NCBI RefSeq assembly: GCF_900111175.1
Contig: NZ_FOGI01000011.1
Span: forward strand, 238,762-302,761
DNA length: 64,000 nt
Direction of reading: 5' to 3'
Origin: Actinokineospora terrae
GTDB taxonomy: Bacteria > Actinomycetota > Actinomycetes > Mycobacteriales > Pseudonocardiaceae
The notes under the pieces were generated by a model. The model searched no databases and was not told the origin of the DNA. It was given only the letters and a program-made list of their open reading frames with translations. The translations under genes were made by a program, and so were the position numbers. Below, piece after piece: positions 8,339 through 17,026 of this stretch (position 1 is the first letter of the stretch; every line of letters starts with the position of its first letter).

Positions 8339-9721
8339 TCACGCGCGTCCATCCCACCACTCCCGGAAGGACTCCTCGGCTGGCGCCGGGAGGTCCCGGG
8401 CCTGGGTCCACCGCCGCCACGGCCCAGGCAGCCAGCAGGCCAGGCGAGTACCCAGGGCGGTCACCCGGCGGACAGCGGCGAACCGCGAGGAGCTGCCCAG
8501 CACCCACGCCGCCGCGCGCATGATCGCCCGTTCGCGCGGCGGGTGGGTCACCTTGCCGCGCAGGTGCACCAGCGCCCGGGGGATGTCGATCTTCACGGGG
8601 CAGACGTCGAGGCAGGCGCCGCACAGGGTCGACGCGTACGGGAGGGAGTCGGCGACCGGGTCGGGGCCGCGCAGCTGCGGGGTCAGGATCGCGCCGATGG
8701 GGCCGGGGTAGACCGAGCCGTAGGCGTGGCCGCCGACGCGTTCGTAGACCGGGCAGACGTTGAGGCAGGCGGAGCAGCGGATGCAGCGCAGCGCCTCGCG
8801 GCCGATGTCATCGGCGAGGGCGGTGGTGCGGCCGTTGTCGAGCAGGACGAGGTGGAACTCGCGGGGGCCGTCGCCGGGGGTCGTCCCGCGCCAGACCGAG
8901 GTGTACGGGTTCATCCGCTCGCCGGTGGCCGAGCGGGGCAGCAGTTGCAGCATCACCGCCAGGTCCGCCGCGGTCGGGATGACCTTCTCGATGCCGACCA
9001 CGCTGATCAGCACCTCCGGCAGCGTCAGGCACATCCGGCCGTTGCCCTCCGACTCGACCACCACCAGCGCGCCGGTCTCGGCCACCGCGAAGTTCGCGCC
9101 GGACACCGCGACCCTGGCCGAGAGGAACGCGCGCCGCAGGTGCGCCCTGGCCGCGGCGGCGAGAGCGACCGGGTCGTCGGTCAGCTCCGGGTCGACGCCG
9201 GGCATCTCGCGGCGGAACAGGTCGCGGATCTGCGCCCGGTTGCGGTGGATCGCCGGGACCAGGATGTGCGACGGCCGGTCGTGTCCCAACTGGACGATCA
9301 ACTCGGCCAGGTCGGTCTCCAGCGCGGTGATCCCGGCCGCGGCGAGCGCCTCGTTCAGCCCGATCTCCTGCGTCGCCATGGACTTGACCTTGACCACCTC
9401 GGACGCGCCCGCCGCGCGCACCAGCCCGGCCACGATCCCGTTCGCCTCGTCCGCGTCGCGCGCCCAGTGCACGACCCCGCCCGCCTCGGTGACGCGGTGT
9501 TCGAGCTGGACCAGGTAGGTGTCCAGATCGTGCAGGGCGCGGTCCTTGATCGCGCGGCCCGCCTCGCGCAACTGCTCCCAGTCGTCGCGCTCGGCCACCA
9601 CGGCGGCCCGTTTCGCGCGGATCGTCCCGGTGGCGGCGCGCAGGTTCGCGCGCAACTGGCTGTCCCCCAACGCCTCGCGCGCGGCCTCGGGGAACGGCGG
9701 CATGCCGAGCCAGGTGCTCAT
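8339..9721 (-). CDS. lutB: Lactate utilization iron-sulfur protein LutB
   Basis: 460 residues from the ATG at 9721, which overlaps the lutA stop (ATGA); the longer upstream frame runs into lutA and is not used. An N-terminal LUD domain (about 60-290; GANFAVAETGALVVVESEGNGR) is followed by a ferredoxin-like two-cluster region with CIRCSACLNVCPVYE and CGACLDVCPV, providing eight Cys for two [4Fe-4S] clusters. LutABC oxidises L-lactate to pyruvate. The stop lies 15 nt from the convergent sigma-factor stop. Confidence 0.93.
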   Translation of the reverse strand: MSTWLGMPPFPEAAREALGDSQLRANLRAATGTIRAKRAAVVAERDDWEQLREAGRAIKDRALHDLDTYLVQLEHRVTEAGGVVHWARDADEANGIVAGLVRAAGASEVVKVKSMATQEIGLNEALAAAGITALETDLAELIVQLGHDRPSHILVPAIHRNRAQIRDLFRREMPGVDPELTDDPVALAAAARAHLRRAFLSARVAVSGANFAVAETGALVVVESEGNGRMCLTLPEVLISVVGIEKVIPTAADLAVMLQLLPRSATGERMNPYTSVWRGTTPGDGPREFHLVLLDNGRTTALADDIGREALRCIRCSACLNVCPVYERVGGHAYGSVYPGPIGAILTPQLRGPDPVADSLPYASTLCGACLDVCPVKIDIPRALVHLRGKVTHPPRERAIMRAAAWVLGSSSRFAAVRRVTALGTRLACWLPGPWRRWTQARDLPAPAEESFREWWDGRA

Positions 9722-10404
9722 GTGCCCGCCAGGATCTCGGCGACGTGCAGCACGCGCGTGCCCGACCGCCACCGGGTCAGCAGGCCACCGATGTGCATGA
9801 GGCACGAGTTGTCGACCGCCGCCAACACCTCCGCGCCGGTACCGAGCACGGCGCGCGCCTTGTCGGTTCCCATCGCCACCGAGGTGTCCGCGTTCTTGAG
9901 GGCGAACGTGCCACCGAACCCGCAGCAGTGCTTGGCGTCCGGTAGGTCTATCAGCCGCAGGCCGCGTACCGCGCGCAGCAACGTGGTCGGGCGATCACCG
10001 AGGTCGAGCAGGCGCAGACCGTGGCAGGTCGGGTGGTAGGCGACCCGGTGCGGGAACGCGGCACCCACGTCCGTCACCCCCAGCACGTCCACCAGGAACT
10101 CGGTGAACTCGTAGACCGGCGGCGATTCCCCCACCAGGTCGCGGTAGTTCTCCCGGACCATCGCCACGCACGACGCGGACGGGGACACCACGTGGTCGAG
10201 ACCTGCGAAGTCGCGGACGAACTTGCGCGCGAGCGGACCGCACTCGCGCCGGTAGCCGGTGTTGAAGTGCGCCTGCCCGCAACAGGTCTGCGCCCGCGGG
10301 AACACGACCTCGTGCCCCAACCGCTCCAGGACCTGGACCACGGCCTTGCCCGCGGCCGGGAACAGCGTGTCGTTGAGGCAGGTGAGGAACAGCCCGACCC
10401 GCAC
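9718..10404 (-). CDS. lutA: Lactate utilization Fe-S protein LutA (CCG domains)
   Basis: 228 residues. I use the GTG at 10404, because GAGAGGAGG lies 6 nt upstream and the protein then starts MRVGLFLTCLND as usual for LutA; a GTG at 10431 would add nine residues. Two cysteine-rich CCG motifs are visible: QTCCGQAHFNTGYR and KHCCGFGGTFALK, plus the PTCHGLR site. These bind a Fe-S centre and act with LutB and LutC in lactate oxidation. The third partner, lutC, is not adjacent but at 13.4 kb on the opposite strand. Confidence 0.92.
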   Translation of the reverse strand: MRVGLFLTCLNDTLFPAAGKAVVQVLERLGHEVVFPRAQTCCGQAHFNTGYRRECGPLARKFVRDFAGLDHVVSPSASCVAMVRENYRDLVGESPPVYEFTEFLVDVLGVTDVGAAFPHRVAYHPTCHGLRLLDLGDRPTTLLRAVRGLRLIDLPDAKHCCGFGGTFALKNADTSVAMGTDKARAVLGTGAEVLAAVDNSCLMHIGGLLTRWRSGTRVLHVAEILAGT

Positions 10405-10466
10405 GGTGTCCTCCTCTCGCTGGGCCGACACCCTTTATCGCACAGGCCGGGCGCCGGTGCGCGGAG

Positions 10467-10511
10467 TTGTCCACAGGCCGGCCCTGTCCACAACCCCCGG
10501 AGTTGTCCACA
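10467..10511. promoter_or_regulatory. Cluster of three DnaA-box-like 9-mers
   Basis: TTGTCCACA occurs at 10467-10475 and 10503-10511, and CTGTCCACA at 10484-10492, spaced 17 and 19 nt, all in the same orientation within the lutA/tex divergent region. TTGTCCACA is the preferred DnaA box in high-GC actinobacteria. No dnaA or dnaN is nearby, so this is not obviously oriC; DnaA titration or regulation of tex/lutA is possible. Confidence 0.5.
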
Positions 10512-10594
10512 CCCCGGTGCCCCCGCCGCTCGCACCCCTCGCCGATCGACCAGAATGCAAAGAGGAAGTGACCAACACGTGGGAGCGAAGGCCG

Positions 10595-12946
10595 ATGACC
10601 ACAGCAATCCACCAGCGCATCGCCGAGGAGCTCGGGGTGCGCGAGCGGCAGGTGGCCGCCGCCGTCGAGCTGCTCGACGGGGGCTCGACCGTGCCGTTCA
10701 TCGCCCGCTACCGCAAGGAGGTCACCGAGGCGCTCGACGACACCCAGCTGCGGACCCTGGAGGAGCGGCTGCGCTACCTGCGCGAGATGGAGGAGCGCCG
10801 CACGGCGATCCTCGACTCGATCCGCGAGCAGGGCAAGCTCGACGACGCGCTCACCGCGCAGATCATGGCGGCCGACTCGAAGGCGCGCCTGGAGGACATC
10901 TACCTGCCGTACAAGCCCAAGCGGCGGACCAAGGCGCAGATCGCGCGCGAGGCCGGCTTGCAGCCGCTGGCCGACCAGCTGCTCGACGACCCCACGCACG
11001 ACCCGCGCGAGGTGGCCGCCGGGTTCGTCGACGCGGACAAGGGCGTCGCGGACGCCGGGGCGGCGCTGGAGGGCGCGCGGGCGATCCTGGTCGAGCGGTT
11101 CGCCGAGGACGCGGACCTGATCGGTGAACTGCGCGAGCGGATGTGGACGCGCGGGGTGCTGGTGTCCAAGGTCCGCGAGGGCAAGGAGGAGGACGGGGCG
11201 AAGTTCTCCGACTACTTCGACTTCTCCGAGCCGTTCGGGCGGCTGCCGTCGCACCGCGTGCTGGCGATGCTGCGCGGGGAGAAGGAAGAGGTCCTCGACC
11301 TGGCCCTGGAGCCGGACCCCGACGCGGACCCGACCGCGATGCCGCCGGTGCGCAGCGACTACGAGATCCGGATCGCGGCCCGCTTCGGCGTGGCCGACCG
11401 GGGCCGCGCGGGCGACAAGTGGCTCTCGGACACCGTGCGCTGGGCGTGGCGCACCCGGATCCTGGTGCACCTGGGCATCGACCTGCGCTCGCGGCTGCGG
11501 CAGAACGCCGAGGACGAGGCCGTCCGGGTGTTCGCCACCAACCTGCGCGACCTGCTGCTGGCCGCGCCAGCCGGGACCAGGGCCACGATGGGGCTGGACC
11601 CCGGTTTCCGCACCGGCGTCAAGGTGGCGGTGGTGGACGCGACCGGCAAGGTGGTCGCGACCGACGCGATCTTCCCGCACGTGCCGCAGCAGCGCTGGGA
11701 CCAGTCGCTGGCCACGCTGGCGAAGCTGGCCGCCGAGCACCGGGTCGAGCTGATCGCGATCGGCAACGGCACCGCCTCGCGGGAGACCGACAAGCTCGCC
11801 GGTGAGCTGATCAAGAAGTTCCCCGAGCTGAAGCTGACCAAGGTCGTGGTGTCGGAGGCGGGCGCGTCGGTGTACTCGGCGTCGGCCTTCGCCTCGCAGG
11901 AGCTGCCGGGGATGGACGTGTCGCTGCGCGGCGCGGTGTCGATCGCCCGGCGGTTGCAGGACCCGCTGGCGGAGCTGGTGAAGATCGACCCGAAGTCCAT
12001 CGGCGTCGGGCAGTACCAGCACGACCTGTCCGAGGTGAAGCTGTCCCGCTCGCTCGACGCAGTGGTCGAGGACTGCGTGAACGGCGTCGGCGTCGACGTG
12101 AACACCGCGTCCGCCCCGCTGCTGACCAGGGTGTCGGGCATCGGCGCGACGCTGGCCGAGAACATCGTGGCCCACCGCGACCAGCACGGCCCGTTCCGCA
12201 CCAGGAAGGGCCTCAAGGACGTGGCCAGGCTCGGCGCGAAGGCGTTCGAGCAGTGCGCGGGCTTCCTGCGCATCCCCAGCGGCGACGACCCGCTCGACTC
12301 CTCCAGCGTGCACCCCGAGTCCTACCCGGTGGTCCGCCGCATCCTCGCCTCGACCGGCGGCGAACTGCCCACGCTGATCGGCAACACCGCGAAGCTGCGG
12401 TCACTGCGCCCCCAGGACTTCGTCGACGACACCGTCGGCCTGCCCACCGTCACCGACATCATCGCCGAACTCGAGAAGCCCGGCCGCGACCCCCGTCCCG
12501 AGTTCAAAACCGCCACCTTCGCCGACGGCGTCGAGAAACTCGGCGACCTCCGCCCCGGCATGACCCTCGAAGGCGTGGTCACCAACGTCGCCGCCTTCGG
12601 CGCCTTCGTGGACATCGGCGTCCACCAAGACGGCCTCGTCCACGTCTCCGCCCTCTCCCACAACTTCGTCAAAGACCCCCGCGAAGTAGTCAAGTCCGGC
12701 GACGTGGTCCGCGTCAAAGTCCTGGACATCGACATCCCCCGCAAACGCATCTCCCTGACCCTCCGCCTGGACGACGACCTCCCCACCCCCGGCACCCCCA
12801 CCCAACCCCGCCGAGGCGACAACAACCCCTCCCGCCCCCGCCCCGCCCGCACCAACCAACCCAACCCCCGCTCCCGCCAGTCCACCCCCCCACCCCCCAC
12901 CGGCTCCCTAGCCGACGCCCTCCGCCGCGCCGGCTACAAAGACTAG
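10595..12946 (+). CDS. tex: Tex-family RNA-binding transcription accessory protein
   Basis: 783 residues from the ATG at 10595 (GGGAGCG upstream); a GTG at 10568 is possible but would add residues not typical of Tex. Domains in order: N-terminal Tex helix bundle (STVPFIARYRKEVTEALDD), YqgF/RuvC-like domain (about 330-450; GLDPGFRTGVKVAVVD), helix-hairpin-helix region (ASAPLLTRVSGIGATLAENIVAHR), and a C-terminal S1 domain (about 645-715; LRPGMTLEGVVTNVAAFGAFVDIGVHQDGLVHVS). The last 60 residues are a Pro/Arg/Asn-rich tail. Tex is a cytoplasmic nucleic-acid-binding protein with roles in transcription. It is divergent from lutAB. Confidence 0.95.
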   Translation: MTTAIHQRIAEELGVRERQVAAAVELLDGGSTVPFIARYRKEVTEALDDTQLRTLEERLRYLREMEERRTAILDSIREQGKLDDALTAQIMAADSKARLEDIYLPYKPKRRTKAQIAREAGLQPLADQLLDDPTHDPREVAAGFVDADKGVADAGAALEGARAILVERFAEDADLIGELRERMWTRGVLVSKVREGKEEDGAKFSDYFDFSEPFGRLPSHRVLAMLRGEKEEVLDLALEPDPDADPTAMPPVRSDYEIRIAARFGVADRGRAGDKWLSDTVRWAWRTRILVHLGIDLRSRLRQNAEDEAVRVFATNLRDLLLAAPAGTRATMGLDPGFRTGVKVAVVDATGKVVATDAIFPHVPQQRWDQSLATLAKLAAEHRVELIAIGNGTASRETDKLAGELIKKFPELKLTKVVVSEAGASVYSASAFASQELPGMDVSLRGAVSIARRLQDPLAELVKIDPKSIGVGQYQHDLSEVKLSRSLDAVVEDCVNGVGVDVNTASAPLLTRVSGIGATLAENIVAHRDQHGPFRTRKGLKDVARLGAKAFEQCAGFLRIPSGDDPLDSSSVHPESYPVVRRILASTGGELPTLIGNTAKLRSLRPQDFVDDTVGLPTVTDIIAELEKPGRDPRPEFKTATFADGVEKLGDLRPGMTLEGVVTNVAAFGAFVDIGVHQDGLVHVSALSHNFVKDPREVVKSGDVVRVKVLDIDIPRKRISLTLRLDDDLPTPGTPTQPRRGDNNPSRPRPARTNQPNPRSRQSTPPPPTGSLADALRRAGYKD

Positions 12947-12969
12947 GCAGGGAGTAGAAGAAGGGAACG

Positions 12970-13038
12970 GTGGAAAGGGTCGGCCCCAACCGGTAGGGAC
13001 TGCGCGACTCGGTAAGGACTATGCGAAGTTGGCCAACC
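12970..13038. repeat. Degenerate 20-nt tandem duplication after tex
   Basis: Two adjacent units (CCGGTAGGGACTGCGCGACT, then CGGTAAGGACTATGCGAAGT) precede the dispersed element. No gene is visible between tex and lutC (12947-13379). Confidence 0.45.
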
Positions 13039-13357
13039 ACACGCCCCTCTGAAACGTTGGCCGACAAGCGCCCCTCTACGACGTTGGCCCACCACGCGCT
13101 CCTCGGAGTCGCTGGTGCCAGGCTGGCTCGATGGGGCGGACTTGTTTTGTGTGGGGGGACGGCACCCGTAGCGTCGCTCACCGTGGCAGGGCCTGCTTGT
13201 GGGCCCCTGCTTTGTGGTTCTGCCCGGGTGTCGTAGGGGCCCCGCGCAAAACAAGTTCGCCCCATCGAGCACAGCTCGAAACTCGCGCCCAGGCCAATGC
13301 CGAAGGCGAGGCCCCATCCATCGACGCCGCAGGCGAGACCGAGAGCCGCAGAACCCC
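13039..13357. repeat. Dispersed structured element, copy 1
   Basis: About 320 nt, matched by a second copy at 31821-32140. It has three parts. (1) A leader of two to three degenerate 25-nt units of the form GCCCCTCT-N5-GTTGGCC. (2) A core bounded by 24-nt inverted arms (13126-13149 and 13247-13270, starting GCTCGATGGGG and ending CCCCATCGAGC) around a 97-nt interior identical in both copies. The interior folds further: ACGGCACCCG pairs with CGGGTGTCGT and GCAGGGCC with GGCCCCTGC. (3) A tail containing ATGCCGAAGGCGAG and GCCGCAGGCGAG. The single mismatch between arms is a G-U pair. It could be a miniature inverted-repeat element or a structured RNA. Confidence 0.8.
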
Positions 13358-13379
13358 AACCAGCGACAAGGCGACCCCC

Positions 13380-13982
13380 ATGACCGCCCGCGACGAGATC
13401 CTCCGCCGTATCCAAGCAGCCCTCGGCAACGACAGACACGACATCCACGTCCCCACCAACTACCGCACCCAAGCACCCAAAGGCACCGACATAGTCGAAC
13501 TCTTCGCAAAAAGAGCCGCCGACTACCGCGCCGAAGTCCGTCGAATCACCCGCGACATAGCCGCCGAGGTGCGACAGGTAGTGGCCGAGCGAAAAATCAC
13601 CACCATCGCCGTCCCGACAACCTTCCCCGAGCACTACCTGACCGACCTCAAAGCAGACATCAAACGAGACGACCCACCCCTCAGCGCCGCCGACCTCGAC
13701 CACACCCAAGCAGTAATCACCGAATGCGCCACCGCCATAGCCGAAACCGGCACCATAATCCTCGGCGCCGACCAAGGCAGGCGAGCCCTCACCCTCCTCC
13801 CCGACACCCACATCTGCGTAGTCCACACCGACCGCATCGTGGGCACCGTCCCCGAGGCACCGGCAGTCCCCACCCCCGCCACCTGGATCAGCGGCCCCTC
13901 CGCCACCAGCGACATCGAGCTGCACCGCGTCGAAGGCGTCCACGGCCCCAGGACCCTCATCGTGCTGCTGGCAGCCCCATGA
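13380..13982 (+). CDS. lutC: LUD-domain lactate utilization protein LutC
   Basis: 200 residues from the ATG at 13380 (AAGG 8-11 nt upstream); an ATG at 13131 in the same frame lies inside the dispersed element and would add an unrelated peptide. The LUD fold is recognisable from MTARDEILRRIQAAL, TTIAVPTTFPEHYL, AVITECATAIAETGTIIL and RALTLLPDTHICVV. LutC acts with LutA and LutB in L-lactate oxidation. It normally lies in the same operon, but here it is on the opposite side of tex and in the opposite orientation to lutBA, immediately after the repeat. Codon choice is more A-rich (ATA, AAA codons) than in lutA/lutB, which may point to a different history. Confidence 0.88.
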   Translation: MTARDEILRRIQAALGNDRHDIHVPTNYRTQAPKGTDIVELFAKRAADYRAEVRRITRDIAAEVRQVVAERKITTIAVPTTFPEHYLTDLKADIKRDDPPLSAADLDHTQAVITECATAIAETGTIILGADQGRRALTLLPDTHICVVHTDRIVGTVPEAPAVPTPATWISGPSATSDIELHRVEGVHGPRTLIVLLAAP

Positions 13983-14075
13983 GCACCGAACCCCACCGGG
14001 TGCAACGTCGCGCGCCCACCACACCCACCGCGGGTTCGTGAACCGCTGACGTGACTGGGTGTCGCACTGTCCACA

Positions 14076-14262
14076 GTGGTGGGACGGCGCTACTCGTCCA
14101 ATGTGGTCGGAACCGGCGTGGACGCAGACGGTCCGTCATCATCGGAGCTCGGGCCGTAGCTCGATGGTATGGGGGTCATACCCGGAATGGTGGTCTGTGC
14201 GGCTGCCCATTGGCGCGGTGGCGGCGGCACGCCCACGATCGGATGGGGGATACCGCCATCCG
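14076..14262 (+). promoter_or_regulatory. Leader region of VWA gene with two short hairpins
   Basis: The 292-nt gap before the VWA gene contains CACTG-TCCA-CAGTG (about 14077-14090) and CGGATGG...CCATCCG (14240-14262). The second hairpin ends 3 nt before the GGAGG ribosome binding site at 14266-14270 and could influence translation. No gene or RNA family was recognised. Confidence 0.35.
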
Positions 14263-14274
14263 ATTGGAGGATCT

Positions 14275-16182
14275 GTGCGCACACTGCGGAAACCGCTCGC
14301 GCTCGCTGTCGTCGTCGCCACGGTGACCACAGGGCTCGCCGCCGTCCCGGCCACCGCGGCGCCACCGGGCGTCACACCCTCCGTTGTGGACGTCGTGCTC
14401 ACCCCGGGCGGGTCGACGACCATCGCCAAGGCGGTGACCACCCCGTCCATCCCGGTCAACCCCGACGTCGTGTTCCTCGCCGACACCACCGGCAGCATGA
14501 CCGCGGCGATCGCCAACGTGCGGTCCAATATCGGCAGCCTGGCAGGCACGATCCTCACCGAGCAGCCCACCGCCCGGTTCGGCGTCGCCGAGTACAAGGA
14601 CATCAAGGACACCATCCCGTACCGGGTCAACCTCCAGCCGACCGCCGACATCGCGGCCGTGCAGGCGGCGACCACGCAGTGGGTGGCGGCCGGCGGCGGT
14701 GACTTCCCCGAGGACAACATCAACGCCCTGTACCGGATGGCCACCGGCGACGTGAACTTCCGCGTCGGCGGCGCCCGGGTGATCGCCATGTTCGGTGACG
14801 CCCCCTCGCACGACCCCAGCGGCGGCCACACCCTCGACGAGGCGATCGCGGCGCTGCAGGCGGCGAACGTGCGCGTGATCGCGGTCAACTCCTCCGGTCT
14901 CGACAGCAAGAAGCAGGCCACCGCCCTGGTCAACGCCACCGGTGGGGTGCTGATCAACAACGTGGCCTCCAGCGCCGTCCCGCAGGCCATCCTCGACGGG
15001 CTGCACGGCATCAGGGTGACGGTCAGCCCGACCGTGCAGACCTGCGCGCCGGAGTTGACCGTCAGCGCGACCCCGGTCACCTCGGCCACCGCGGCCAGCG
15101 GCCAGGTCGTCGCCTTCACCGAGACCATCACGGTGAGCCCGAGCGCGGCCCCCGGCAACTACAGCTGCGTGGTCGACTACCTGGTCGACGGCGTGTCGCT
15201 CGGCTACACCCAGTCCACCACGGTCCGGGTGCTCGGGCTGTCGATCAACGACATCACCGTGCAGGAGCCGCGGGTGCTCGGTTCCGGCTCCGCGGTGTTC
15301 GCGGTGACCCTCAACGCCGCCTCGCCGTCGCCGGTCACCGTCAACTACGCGACCACCGCGCTCACCGCGACCGCGGGTGTCGACTTCACCCCGGTGTCGG
15401 GCACGGTGACCTTCGCCCCGGGTGAGACGTCGAAGACGGTCACCGTCCCGCTGATCGGTGACCTGCTCGACGAGGTGTCCGAGACGTTCCGGGTGACGCT
15501 GTCCGGCGCGACGGGGGCGGGGATCGTCAAGGCGGTCGGCACCGCGACCATCCTCGACGGCAACCGCAACGGCAGCTACACCTGCCAGGCGACCGCCGCC
15601 AAGCTGGTCGCGCTCGGCGTGGTCGGCGCGACGGCCGCCGTGGCGAACACGGCCAACGACCCGTGCGCCGAGGCCACCGCGACCCTGATCAACGCCTCGC
15701 TGCCCAGCGGCATCCTGACGGTGATCACCGGCGACGTCAGCAGCACCACGAACCTCACCCCGGACGACCAGTCGGTCCTCCCGGTGGCCGGTGACAGCGT
15801 GGTGTCGACCGCTGATGTCAGCAGCACCACGATCACCCTGCTCGGTCTCGCCAACATCCAGGTCGGCGCGGTCACCGCGTCGGCGGGCTACACCTGCACC
15901 GCTGGCCCCGGTGGTGTGCTGACCCCGGTGTTCAGCGCGTCGTCGAACGTGGCGTCGCTGCGGGTCAACGGCCTCAACGTCGCCGTCGGCAGCGGCACGC
16001 TGGTCATCCCGCTGGTGGTCGGCCAGTTGCGGATCAACGCCACCACCGTCGACGCCAACGGCCAGTACACCCGGCAGGCCTTCGCCCTGGACACCTCGGT
16101 GGCCACGGTCGTGCTCGGTGAGGCCAAGGTCGGCCTGAAGGGCACCGCGCTCAACCCGACCGCGAACCCCTGCGTCGCCTGA
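14275..16182 (+). CDS. Secreted VWA and Calx-beta domain protein
   Basis: 635 residues from GTG with TTGGAGG 4-10 nt upstream. A typical signal peptide (MRTLRKPLALAVVVATVTTGLAAVPATAAP) is present. A von Willebrand factor A domain covers about 60-250 with the metal-site motif FLADTTGSM and GGGDFPEDN; a Calx-beta domain (about 320-430; ITVQEPRVLGSGSAVFAVTL, TATAGVDFTPVSGTVTFAPGETSKTVTVPL) follows; the remaining 200 residues are Ser/Thr/Val-rich, choice-of-anchor P-like in style. No wall anchor is seen at the C-terminus. Probably a secreted, calcium- or magnesium-dependent adhesive or matrix protein. Confidence 0.85.
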   Translation: MRTLRKPLALAVVVATVTTGLAAVPATAAPPGVTPSVVDVVLTPGGSTTIAKAVTTPSIPVNPDVVFLADTTGSMTAAIANVRSNIGSLAGTILTEQPTARFGVAEYKDIKDTIPYRVNLQPTADIAAVQAATTQWVAAGGGDFPEDNINALYRMATGDVNFRVGGARVIAMFGDAPSHDPSGGHTLDEAIAALQAANVRVIAVNSSGLDSKKQATALVNATGGVLINNVASSAVPQAILDGLHGIRVTVSPTVQTCAPELTVSATPVTSATAASGQVVAFTETITVSPSAAPGNYSCVVDYLVDGVSLGYTQSTTVRVLGLSINDITVQEPRVLGSGSAVFAVTLNAASPSPVTVNYATTALTATAGVDFTPVSGTVTFAPGETSKTVTVPLIGDLLDEVSETFRVTLSGATGAGIVKAVGTATILDGNRNGSYTCQATAAKLVALGVVGATAAVANTANDPCAEATATLINASLPSGILTVITGDVSSTTNLTPDDQSVLPVAGDSVVSTADVSSTTITLLGLANIQVGAVTASAGYTCTAGPGGVLTPVFSASSNVASLRVNGLNVAVGSGTLVIPLVVGQLRINATTVDANGQYTRQAFALDTSVATVVLGEAKVGLKGTALNPTANPCVA

Positions 16183-16210
16183 TGGTCCGGTAGTGGTGGT
16201 CCGGTAGTGG

Positions 16211-16249
16211 GGAAAGGCCCCGTCCCGAGTCCCGGGACGGGGCCTTTCC
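16211..16249. terminator. Strong bidirectional terminator
   Basis: A 16-18-bp stem, GGAAAGGCCCCGTCCC with its complement and a 4-5-nt loop, lies between the convergent VWA and cspA genes. The A-rich left and T-rich right ends suit termination in both directions. Confidence 0.9.
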
Positions 16250-16262
16250 GCTTCGTGTTCGA

Positions 16263-16466
16263 TCAGACCGCGGTCACGCCGGTCGCCTGCGGGCCCTTCG
16301 AGCCCTGGCCGACCTCGTAGCGCACCTTCTGGTTCTCCTCCAGCGTCCGGAAACCGGCCGTCTGAATCTCCGAGTAGTGCACGAACACGTCAGCGCCGCC
16401 GTCGTCGGGGGCGATGAAGCCGTACCCCTTCTCCGAGTTGAACCACTTGACGGTGCCCTGGGCCAT
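16263..16466 (-). CDS. cspA: Cold shock protein CspA family
   Basis: 67 residues, the standard length. It has RNP1 (KGYGFI) and RNP2 (VFVHYSEI) motifs: MAQGTVKWFNSEKGYGFIAPDD. It binds single-stranded RNA/DNA as an RNA chaperone in the cytoplasm. AGGAGA lies just before the ATG. The 160 nt upstream has no gene and may be a structured 5' leader, as is common for cold-shock genes; a TTGACT lies about 110 nt upstream. Confidence 0.96.
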   Translation of the reverse strand: MAQGTVKWFNSEKGYGFIAPDDGGADVFVHYSEIQTAGFRTLEENQKVRYEVGQGSKGPQATGVTAV

Positions 16467-16627
16467 GCTTGTCTCCTAGCCGTCCTGCTGGAGGGTGACC
16501 GCTGGTGCGGACATCCCAGCCGCCCACCCGTCCCCGACGTCCCAGGCGGGCGTCACGGGGGCGATGCGAGCGACCACAGCCAGTCAACCACAACAGACCG
16601 ACAACGGGGAGGAACCCGCGCTGGGTC

Positions 16628-17017
16628 TTACTTCCGCCCGCGCGAGCGCCCCGCGGCCAGCGCCGACAGCGCGCACAGCCCGGCCCAGATCCCGGCCACC
16701 AGCGCGGACTTGCGGCGCGCGTCGGCGTCGGGCAGCCCGGTGCCGAACCCGACCGCGTCGGCGATGTCGGCGCTCACCCGCACCGCGATGGCCGTGCGCA
16801 GCGCCGTTCCCGCGGGGGCGACCGCCATCGCCAGCCCGGTGGCCACGTCCCTGACGCCGATGCTCCTGGTCAGCACCGCCACCCCGCGCGCGGGTTCGCC
16901 GGTCAGCGTCACCAGTCCGGTCGGCTTGGCCATCAGCGCCGGTCGGATCGTGACGGCGGCGCCGTAGGCGGCGGTGGCGAGCCCGAGGGCGCGCGGGATC
17001 CAGGTCAGCTTGGCCAT
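16628..17017 (-). CDS. Small membrane protein, DUF4267-like
   Basis: 129 residues with four hydrophobic segments (about 8-25, 45-70, 75-95, 103-122). The pattern RALGLATAAYG...GVAVLTRSIGVRDVATGLAM resembles DUF4267-type inner-membrane proteins of unknown role. It ends 34 nt before cspA's leader region and starts 10 nt from the TetR gene stop, so it may be co-transcribed with that regulator. Confidence 0.7.
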   Translation of the reverse strand: MAKLTWIPRALGLATAAYGAAVTIRPALMAKPTGLVTLTGEPARGVAVLTRSIGVRDVATGLAMAVAPAGTALRTAIAVRVSADIADAVGFGTGLPDADARRKSALVAGIWAGLCALSALAAGRSRGRK

Positions 17018-17026
17018 GCCCGCAGG

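Noticed and set aside
10467..10511. Chromosomal origin
   Set aside because: Three boxes only, no AT-rich unwinding region and no dnaA, dnaN or gyr genes.
13131..13379. N-terminal extension of LutC into the repeat
   Set aside because: The extension is encoded by the dispersed element and occurs also in copy 2 without a LutC domain.
12714..14024. Long minus-strand frames over lutC and the element
   Set aside because: Shadows of lutC and the repeat; Gly/Trp/Val-rich nonsense composition, no start signal.
14148..14225. tRNA-like start (GGGCCGTAGCTCGATGG)
   Set aside because: No T arm with GTTCGA and no matching acceptor strand downstream.
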